NCBI GenBank assembly: GCA_002345145.1
Contig: DDVC01000252.1
Location: forward strand, 1-11,978
Source of the DNA: Bacteroidetes bacterium UBA2322
GTDB taxonomy: Bacteria > Bacteroidota > Bacteroidia > Chitinophagales > UBA2359
DNA: 11,978 nt
Reading direction: 5' to 3'
Part shown: positions 8,036-11,978 of the stretch, one piece after another
Position numbering within the stretch: the first letter of the stretch is position 1
Layout: every line of letters starts with the position of its first letter
Made by a program: the position numbers and the translations under genes
Notes under the pieces: generated by a model
What the model was told of the DNA's origin: nothing
The model's input: only the letters and a program-made list of their open reading frames with translations
The model's database searches: none

Positions 8036-8917
8036 ATGCCAAGTTTTACCGCTTCCTTATACCGCCTCCTTTTGCGCGCCAAAAAACTGCCCAACAACAG
8101 CAGTGTACCCAACTCGGTAAAGTGGTTCAGAGATATGAACCTGCAAACGCCGCACCCCATTTTGCTGGGTAAATGTAAATTTGCCGGCAGTGTGATGCAC
8201 GGCGTACCCCTTGTTACCATAACCCCGCCACTGCCGGCAGACGATAAAACCATACTCTTTTTGCACGGCGGCGGATTTGTAGGCGGTCCGCACCTGCTGC
8301 ATTGGATAATGGCGGCGCGCATAGCCACCGCTGCCAACTGCCGCTTGGTGGCGGTAAATTATCCGTTAGCGCCCGAAACCGTGTTTCCTGACGCACTTAA
8401 CCTTATTCAGCAAATTTACCTCCATTTAAGACCTCAACACAAACAAATAATTGCACTTGGCGACTCTGCCGGCGGCAACCTTGCCACCGCCCTAACCCTT
8501 AAACTGCGCGATGAAAACCTGCCAATGCCCGATAAATTAGCGCTTATTTCGCCCGCCCTTGACCTTAACTTAGAAAACCCCGATATTGACGAATTAGAAA
8601 AAGCCGATGCCATGCTCAACCGGCAGGCGCTAAAAACCCTGCGCGGCGCTTATGCAGGCAATACCCCCCTTACTCATCAATACGTATCGCCTTTATTTGC
8701 GCCCCTTCACAACCTTCCGCCTACGCTTTTGCTGTGCGGCAGCGCCGAGCTGTTTTACCCCGATTGCCGCCTGTTTGCCCAAAAAGTGCAGGAATGCGGC
8801 GGCAATATATCTTTTTACACCGGCAACCAAATGTTTCATGACTGGACGCTGTTTCCGCTCCTGCCCGAAGCTGCAAAAGCCATTGCCAAAATAGGGGAGT
8901 TTGTAAAAGAAGGGTAA
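8036..8917 (+). CDS. Alpha/beta hydrolase, hormone-sensitive-lipase (family IV) type esterase
   Basis: A 293-residue serine hydrolase, probably acting on small acyl esters; the substrate cannot be told. The oxyanion-hole motif HGGGF is at 77-81, and the nucleophile elbow GDSAGG at 142-147 gives Ser144. His268 (in MFHDW) completes the triad. The acid position reads GSAELFYPD, so Glu238 is the probable acid, in place of the Asp-Pro-Leu usual in the family; Asp243 is the alternative. No signal peptide is seen, so it is likely cytoplasmic. Length and motif order fit the HSL family, and the ATG is the only convincing start. It lies 63 bp after the propeller gene on the same strand, with no terminator evident between them, so the two may be co-transcribed. 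Confidence 0.9.
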   Translation: MPSFTASLYRLLLRAKKLPNNSSVPNSVKWFRDMNLQTPHPILLGKCKFAGSVMHGVPLVTITPPLPADDKTILFLHGGGFVGGPHLLHWIMAARIATAANCRLVAVNYPLAPETVFPDALNLIQQIYLHLRPQHKQIIALGDSAGGNLATALTLKLRDENLPMPDKLALISPALDLNLENPDIDELEKADAMLNRQALKTLRGAYAGNTPLTHQYVSPLFAPLHNLPPTLLLCGSAELFYPDCRLFAQKVQECGGNISFYTGNQMFHDWTLFPLLPEAAKAIAKIGEFVKEG

Positions 8918-8945
8918 CCGCAGAGCCGATTTATTCTGTCTTAGC

Positions 8946-9076
8946 TACTGAAAACTTCGAGTAAGTGCAATTTAGGCAAAAAATGATGTCAGGGCTATGC
9001 CTATCTCCATTGCAATTAGCATTTGTGCAGCCCCGATTTAATGTGTAAATGGAGATAATCCCTCCTGTTTTCAGTA
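8946..9076. mobile_element. MITE-like nested inverted-repeat element, 131 bp
   Basis: TACTGAAAAC (8946-8955) and GTTTTCAGTA (9067-9076) are perfect 10-bp inverted repeats at the ends. Inside lies a second perfect 10-bp pair, TATCTCCATT (9002-9011) and AATGGAGATA (9048-9057). If the outermost TA on each side is a target duplication, the termini CTGAAAAC and GTTTTCAG would suit an IS630/Tc1-type miniature element. No coding capacity. Alternatives are an RNA structure in the hydrolase 3' region or chance. Confidence 0.35.
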
Positions 9077-9092
9077 AAAAAAGCACACAAAT

Positions 9093-9124
9093 AACGCGGG
9101 TTAAACGGATAAACGCGGGTTAAA
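9093..9124. repeat. 13-bp direct repeat, two copies
   Basis: AACGCGGGTTAAA occurs at 9093-9105 and 9112-9124, 19 bp apart and separated by CGGATA. It lies in the non-coding stretch between the hydrolase and scoB. Function unknown. Confidence 0.5.
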
Positions 9125-9145
9125 GTGAATCATCTACCCAATGGA

Positions 9146-9184
9146 GTAGAGGCAGGGCATACCCCGTCTCTACGTTATTTTTTC
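9146..9184 (+). terminator. GC-rich hairpin followed by a T-rich tract; probable terminator or palindromic intergenic repeat
   Basis: The arms GTAGAGGC (9146-9153) and GTCTCTAC (9166-9173) pair with one G-T; after a bulged A, GGG pairs with CCC around a 5-nt loop. GTTATTTTTTC follows, so on the plus strand it has the form of an intrinsic terminator, although it lies 229 nt past the hydrolase stop. GTAGAG/CTCTAC palindromes of this type also occur as dispersed intergenic repeats in some bacteria, in my recollection, so it may be a repeat that doubles as a terminator. Confidence 0.5.
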
Positions 9185-9281
9185 AAAAATCAGCGCAAAT
9201 CAGCCCCATCTGTGTTATCCGTGTGCTAATTGCTGCCTAAAATCTTACCTATCAGCCTGAAAATACGCTATAAATTTGAAT
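9185..9281 (+). repeat. Dispersed repeat, copy A
   Basis: Shares a 23-nt identical core (9207-9229) with copy B (10415-10437), followed by matching TGCTGCC and AATCTTACC segments and a common AATTTGAAT end. The first part is itself made of degenerate units of 9-10 nt of the form ATCnGnGnn. It lies just downstream of the scoB stop codon and is in the same orientation as copy B. Confidence 0.65.
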
Positions 9282-9314
9282 GGTGTAAAAAAAAGGTAAT
9301 TGCTCATGGCTGTC

Positions 9315-9977
9315 CTACAACTGCATTTCGGGCGCATGGTCATCGGCAACTAATTTACCGGCTGTTTTACTTCTTATTTCTGCCACGCTAACACCCGGGG
9401 CGCGCTCAATCAGTTTAAAACCGCCGCCGTTGGGCAAAATGTCAAAAACGCCCAAATCAGTAACCACCCGTTTTACGCAGCCTAAGCCGGTTATGGGCAG
9501 GGTGCATTGGGGCAGTAGCTTGCTCTCGCCGTCTTTGCTGGTGTGCATCATGGCAACAATGATGTTTTCGGCACCGGCAACCAAATCCATAGCGCCGCCC
9601 ATGCCTTTTACCATTTTACCCGGTATTTTCCAGTTGGCAATATCGCCGTTTTCTGATACCTCCATAGCGCCCAAAACGGTTAAGTCCACATGTCCGCCTC
9701 TAATCATGGCAAAACTGGTGGCTGAATCAAAAAAACTGCTGCCGGGCAGTGTGGTTACGGTTTGTTTGCCGGCATTAATGAGGTCGGCATCCACCTCTGC
9801 CTCCGTAGGAAACGGACCCATGCCCAGCAATCCGTTTTCCGATTGCAAAATAACGGTCATGCCGGGGGGTATGTAGTTGGCTACCAAAGTGGGTATGCCT
9901 ATACCTAAGTTTACATAATACCCATCTTGCAACTCTTGTGCTATGCGTTTTGCGATGCCAAATTTATCAAGCGCCAT
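9315..9977 (-). CDS. scoB: 3-oxoacid CoA-transferase subunit B
   Basis: Beta subunit of a class I CoA-transferase of the succinyl-CoA:3-ketoacid type, which moves CoA between succinyl-CoA and acetoacetate in ketone-body or amino-acid catabolism. The 220-residue length fits the B subunit. The catalytic glutamate is E47 in LQSENGLLG; GIGIPTLVANYI at 25-36 precedes it, and the family stretches SFFDSATSFAMIRGGH, GDIANWKIPG and VKGMGGAMDLV are intact. Begins at ATG 9977 with the family's normal MALDK-type N-terminus and ends with TAG at 9317-9315. The A subunit, usually the adjacent upstream gene, is absent: nothing codes for it in the 603 bp upstream or on the other side. An AtoA-type acetate:acetoacetate role is possible, since sequence alone does not fix the donor. 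The gene is flanked by two copies of a dispersed repeat. Confidence 0.95.
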   Translation of the reverse strand: MALDKFGIAKRIAQELQDGYYVNLGIGIPTLVANYIPPGMTVILQSENGLLGMGPFPTEAEVDADLINAGKQTVTTLPGSSFFDSATSFAMIRGGHVDLTVLGAMEVSENGDIANWKIPGKMVKGMGGAMDLVAGAENIIVAMMHTSKDGESKLLPQCTLPITGLGCVKRVVTDLGVFDILPNGGGFKLIERAPGVSVAEIRSKTAGKLVADDHAPEMQL

Positions 9978-10115
9978 AATAACAAGGTAATTTTTGCGCT
10001 AAGTTAGGTTTTTTTGCAAGACCCAACTACTAATAAGCGGTTAAAAATGGTAAACACAGCGTAGTAATAAACAAAAGAATGACATAATACCTTACCGTAT
10101 AATGCACAGCATTAC

Positions 10116-10148
10116 CAAAGTAATTTTTTTGGGGCAAAATAGGGCAAA
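10116..10148 (-). promoter_or_regulatory. Weak candidate scoB promoter
   Basis: On the minus strand TTTG (10148-10145) is followed after 21 nt by TTACTTTG (10123-10116), one base from the TAnnTTTG consensus. The transcript would have a leader of roughly 130 nt before scoB. A weak match only. Confidence 0.25.
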
Positions 10149-10152
10149 AAAA

Positions 10153-10184
10153 TTTGGTGGGTTGTGCAATACATAGTAGCTTTG
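10153..10184 (+). promoter_or_regulatory. Candidate Bacteroidota promoter facing a gene-free region
   Basis: TTTG (10153-10156), a 20-nt spacer and TAGCTTTG (10177-10184) match the -33/-7 consensus TTTG plus TAnnTTTG, the only complete bipartite match I found in the window. It points into 10190-10580, where no convincing coding sequence exists. Confidence 0.4.
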
Positions 10185-10392
10185 AGCGAAGTTTTATTGT
10201 GTGCAAATGGCTATGCGGTTGTTGGTGGCGGTAAAAAAATACCCCCCCCCAACAAAACGGCAAATTTGCTTTTACCGGCACACAAGCCAACGTTTAAAAA
10301 ATGTATCTACTTACCTGTGTCTGGTCTTAACCAAATTACTTGTGATAACCACAAAGTTAGCCTGCCAATACGCCATGAACCAGCCATTTTTA

Positions 10393-10490
10393 AAAAATCT
10401 GTGCCAATCAGCTGCATCTGTGTTATCCGTGTGCTAACTGCTGCCGTAAATCTTACCAATTTAGTCTGTTATTACACCGTCAATTTGAAT
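10393..10490 (+). repeat. Dispersed repeat, copy B
   Basis: Second copy of the repeat at 9185-9281, same orientation. The core 10415-10437 is identical over 23 nt; TGCTGCC, AATCTTACC and the AATTTGAAT end are also shared. The less conserved first part again shows ATCnGnG-type units. Confidence 0.65.
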
Positions 10491-10580
10491 TGCAGACAGT
10501 ACCTAAGTAGTTACTAAAAAAACCATTAACCCTAAGAAAAGGCAGGCAAGTTAGGACAAATAGATTTTTTTTTTGCGGGG

Positions 10581-11045
10581 TTAGTGGTGGTAGGGCTCGT
10601 TGTTTAAAATGGTGAAGGCGCGATAGAGTTGTTCGGCAAAAACGAGGCGCACTAATTGGTGCGAAAAAGTCATGGGCGATAGCGAAATGGATTCATTTGC
10701 CCGATGATAGATTTTTTCGTGAAACCCAAAAGCGCCGCCTACCAAAAATTTTACCTGCCGCACACTTCGGTTCATGAGTTGCTGCAAGTGTTGGGCAAAT
10801 TGTGCGGAGGTAAATTGCTTGCCTGCTTCGTCTAGCAGCATGAGGTAATCAGCAGGGGTAATGTGTTTTAGTTGCGCCTCGGCTTCTTTTTCTTTTATGG
10901 CGGCGGGCTGCGTTAAGTTTCGGGCATCGGGCAGGGTAAGCAGCTCAAAGGAGGCGTAGTGTTTCAGTCTTTGCTCGTACAGGGTTAGTCCTTGGTATAT
11001 ATGTGGTTCGGTAGTTTTACCGGTGAGTAGCAGGGTTATTTTCAT
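10581..11045 (-). CDS. rlmH: 23S rRNA (pseudouridine1915-N3)-methyltransferase
   Basis: SPOUT-fold methyltransferase that methylates pseudouridine 1915 in helix 69 of 23S rRNA on assembled ribosomes. It is 154 residues, the normal family length. LDEAGKQFTSAQFA (71-84) is the family's central motif; LVGGAFGFHEK (101-111) is the glycine-rich AdoMet loop, and SISLSPMTFSHQLVR (119-133) with AEQLYRAFTIL and the terminal PYHH forms the trefoil knot and C-terminal tail. I start it at ATG 11045 (MKITLLLTG). The frame stays open upstream, but that part translates the tRNA gene and its terminator and is not protein. It lies downstream of tRNA-Leu on the same strand, behind a strong terminator, so it probably needs its own promoter in 11046-11096, where none is obvious. 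Confidence 0.96.
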   Translation of the reverse strand: MKITLLLTGKTTEPHIYQGLTLYEQRLKHYASFELLTLPDARNLTQPAAIKEKEAEAQLKHITPADYLMLLDEAGKQFTSAQFAQHLQQLMNRSVRQVKFLVGGAFGFHEKIYHRANESISLSPMTFSHQLVRLVFAEQLYRAFTILNNEPYHH

Positions 11046-11096
11046 AGCCGGTTGGTGTGGTTTACCTAAAAATTGCTGGCAAGGGGTGAGAAACAG

Positions 11097-11133
11097 AAAA
11101 ACCCTGCTTCTTATGGAAAAGAAACAGGGTTTT
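11097..11133 (-). terminator. Intrinsic terminator of the tRNA-Leu transcript
   Basis: On the plus strand AAAACCCTG (11098-11106) pairs perfectly with CAGGGTTTT (11125-11133). Past one mismatch, TTCTT (11108-11112) pairs with AAGAA (11119-11123) around a 6-nt loop. On the minus strand the stem is followed by a run of T, the classic rho-independent form. It lies 8 bp past the tRNA 3' end and 52 bp before the rlmH start. Confidence 0.8.
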
Positions 11134-11141
11134 AGATGCGG

Positions 11142-11225
11142 TACCCAGAGCCGGGGTCGAACCGGCACGGGTTTAACCCCACTGGTGTTTGAGACCAGCG
11201 CGTCTACCAATTCCGCCATCTGGGC
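11142..11225 (-). tRNA. tRNA-Leu (anticodon CAA)
   Basis: An 84-nt class II tRNA. Acceptor arms GCCCAGA and TCTGGGT pair with one G-U at the end. The D-arm holds AATTGGTAGACGC, the anticodon arm is CTGGT, loop CTCAAAC, ACCAG giving anticodon CAA (reads UUG), the long variable arm is TGGGGTTAAACCCGT, and the T-arm is GCCGG, TTCGACC, CCGGC. The discriminator is A at 11142; the next bases are CCG, so CCA is not encoded. Its 5' end is contiguous with the hscB stop codon, so it is probably transcribed with hscB and released by RNase P, unless a promoter sits inside hscB. Confidence 0.96.
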
Positions 11226-11756
11226 TTAATGCGGTGCAAAGTTACGCAAACTTTCTTTTATGCGCAATAGGTAGCGATTTTTGTAGTAAAATTCTTTTAC
11301 TGCTTGGAGCAGTTCGGTTTGTTGAGGGTTTTGGTCAAAGGCTGCAAGGGCCGGGGTTATGGCGTTTAGCATAGCTGCTTCTATTGCCTGAATGGTTTGT
11401 GCTGTTTGTGCGGCGGTGGCGGCAGGGTCATCGGCAAAGGGTAGTTCCATCAGGGTTTCGTTTATTTCCATCATTTCCATTAAAAAAGTTTGTGGCAATT
11501 GGTATTTTTCGTTTTCTACCAACATGCCAAACAGTTCTAAAATATGCTTCATTCGGGTTTCAAATCGGCTGAGGGTTTGGTAGGCTTTATTGTTTACCGA
11601 TGCCATTTCCAGGGCTTGTTCCTGCTCCGGAGTGTCTGATTGGGTATGAAAATCGGGGTGATACTGCCTATTTAGTTCGTAGTACCTGCGTTTTAACAGC
11701 GCTTGGTTTGTGTTAAATGCTACGGGCAGTTGGTAAAACTCAAAAAAGTTGGGCAT
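11226..11756 (-). CDS. hscB: Fe-S cluster assembly J-type co-chaperone HscB
   Basis: J-domain co-chaperone that delivers the IscU scaffold to the Hsp70 HscA (or DnaK) and stimulates its ATPase. It is 176 residues, normal for HscB. The J domain covers about 4-75, with the essential HPD at 33-35 (QYHPDFH) and the HscB-type NNKAYQTLS in helix IV. The C-terminal three-helix domain contains QLPQTFLMEMMEINETL from 86, the IscU-binding region signature. Ends with the typical YLLRIKESL. No hscA, iscU or iscS is in the window, so whether the partners are nearby is unknown. The TAA directly abuts tRNA-Leu. The start codon lies 13 bp downstream of the heptamer array, leaving almost no room for a normal leader between array and gene. 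Confidence 0.93.
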   Translation of the reverse strand: MPNFFEFYQLPVAFNTNQALLKRRYYELNRQYHPDFHTQSDTPEQEQALEMASVNNKAYQTLSRFETRMKHILELFGMLVENEKYQLPQTFLMEMMEINETLMELPFADDPAATAAQTAQTIQAIEAAMLNAITPALAAFDQNPQQTELLQAVKEFYYKNRYLLRIKESLRNFAPH

Positions 11757-11769
11757 TGGTTTTTGTAAA

Positions 11770-11944
11770 GAGTTATGAGTTATGAGTTATGAGTTATGAG
11801 TTATGAGTTGTGAATTGTGAGTTATGAGTTATGAGTTATGAGTTATGAGTTATGAGTTATGAGTTATGAGTTATGAGTTATGAGTTATGAGTTATGAGTT
11901 ATGAGTTATGAGTTATGAGTTATGAGTTATGAGTTATGGGTTAC
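11770..11944 (-). repeat. Tandem heptamer array upstream of hscB
   Basis: Twenty-four contiguous 7-nt units fill 11770-11937: 22 are GAGTTAT on the plus strand (ATAACTC on the minus) and two adjacent ones at 11805-11818 are variants (GAGTTGT, GAATTGT). A degenerate unit, GGGTTAC, follows. Because the period is 7, every reading frame of either strand meets a stop within 21 nt, so the array cannot be coding. Beyond it, CGGATACCAC (11944-11953) and ACT-rich units run to the edge, resembling the region upstream of the propeller gene when read on the opposite strand. Confidence 0.9.
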
Positions 11945-11978
11945 GGATACCACTTACTGACTACTCACTACCATATAC

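Larger units (their letters stand above)
9978..10580. other. 603-bp intergenic region between scoB and rlmH
   Basis: No convincing gene. It contains candidate divergent promoter motifs (10116-10184), a run of nine C at 10242-10250, dispersed repeat copy B (10393-10490) and a run of ten T at 10565-10574. Open frames on either strand begin with GTG or TTG, have no recognisable motif and cross the repeat, so I do not call them. A small RNA is possible but unproven. Confidence 0.6.

Noticed and set aside
10242..10250. Run of nine C considered as a phase-variation tract
   Set aside because: It lies in no supported coding sequence or placed promoter, so no switch can be argued.
10164..10517. 117-codon plus-strand frame starting with GTG
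   Set aside because: Unusual start, no motif, low-complexity C run and overlap with the dispersed repeat; more likely non-coding.
11046..11219. N-terminal extension of the rlmH frame beginning MAELVDALVSNTSG
   Set aside because: It is the translation of the tRNA-Leu gene and its terminator; RlmH begins at MKITLLL and then has the normal 154-residue length.
11770..11944. CRISPR-like array
   Set aside because: The 7-nt units are contiguous without spacers; this is a simple tandem repeat.

Overview
The window looks like chromosomal DNA of a member of the Bacteroidota. It holds a secreted beta-propeller protein with a C-terminal sorting domain of the type IX secretion kind, a very large HYR-repeat surface protein, promoter-like motifs of the Bacteroidota form (TAnnTTTG), and genes with no recognisable Shine-Dalgarno sequence. 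A free-living, possibly Saprospiria- or Chitinophagia-like organism is my guess from style alone; nothing here fixes the genus.

Layout. Positions 1-4275 (minus strand) are one uninterrupted reading frame that runs off the left edge: the first 1425 residues of a giant secreted protein with signal peptide, two PPC-like modules, CUB, IPT/TIG, PKD-like domain and at least ten complete HYR repeats. A 400-bp divergent regulatory region (4276-4675) separates it from acs (4676-6589, plus), acetyl-CoA synthetase. Next come a secreted seven-bladed propeller protein (6758-7972, plus) and an HSL-family alpha/beta hydrolase (8036-8917, plus). A 397-bp intergenic stretch full of small repeats precedes scoB (9315-9977, minus), the B subunit of a 3-oxoacid CoA-transferase that stands here without its A subunit. 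A second 603-bp intergenic stretch follows. The right end is a minus-strand cluster: hscB (11226-11756), tRNA-Leu(CAA) (11142-11225) directly abutting the hscB stop codon, a strong intrinsic terminator, then rlmH (10581-11045). The window ends in a tandem array of 24 heptamers just upstream of hscB.

Function. Acs and ScoB both feed short-chain acids into CoA thioesters, HscB serves Fe-S cluster assembly, RlmH modifies 23S rRNA, and the HYR and propeller proteins are exported. I see no single pathway uniting the genes and no defence system, CRISPR array, phage or complete transposon.

The most interesting material is non-coding: (i) a heptamer-based leader element present in two copies, upstream of the propeller gene and of hscB, in the same orientation relative to the gene; (ii) a roughly 97-bp dispersed repeat flanking scoB; (iii) a MITE-like nested inverted repeat; (iv) a 10-bp inverted repeat at the predicted acs transcript start; and (v) the zero-nucleotide junction between hscB and the tRNA gene.
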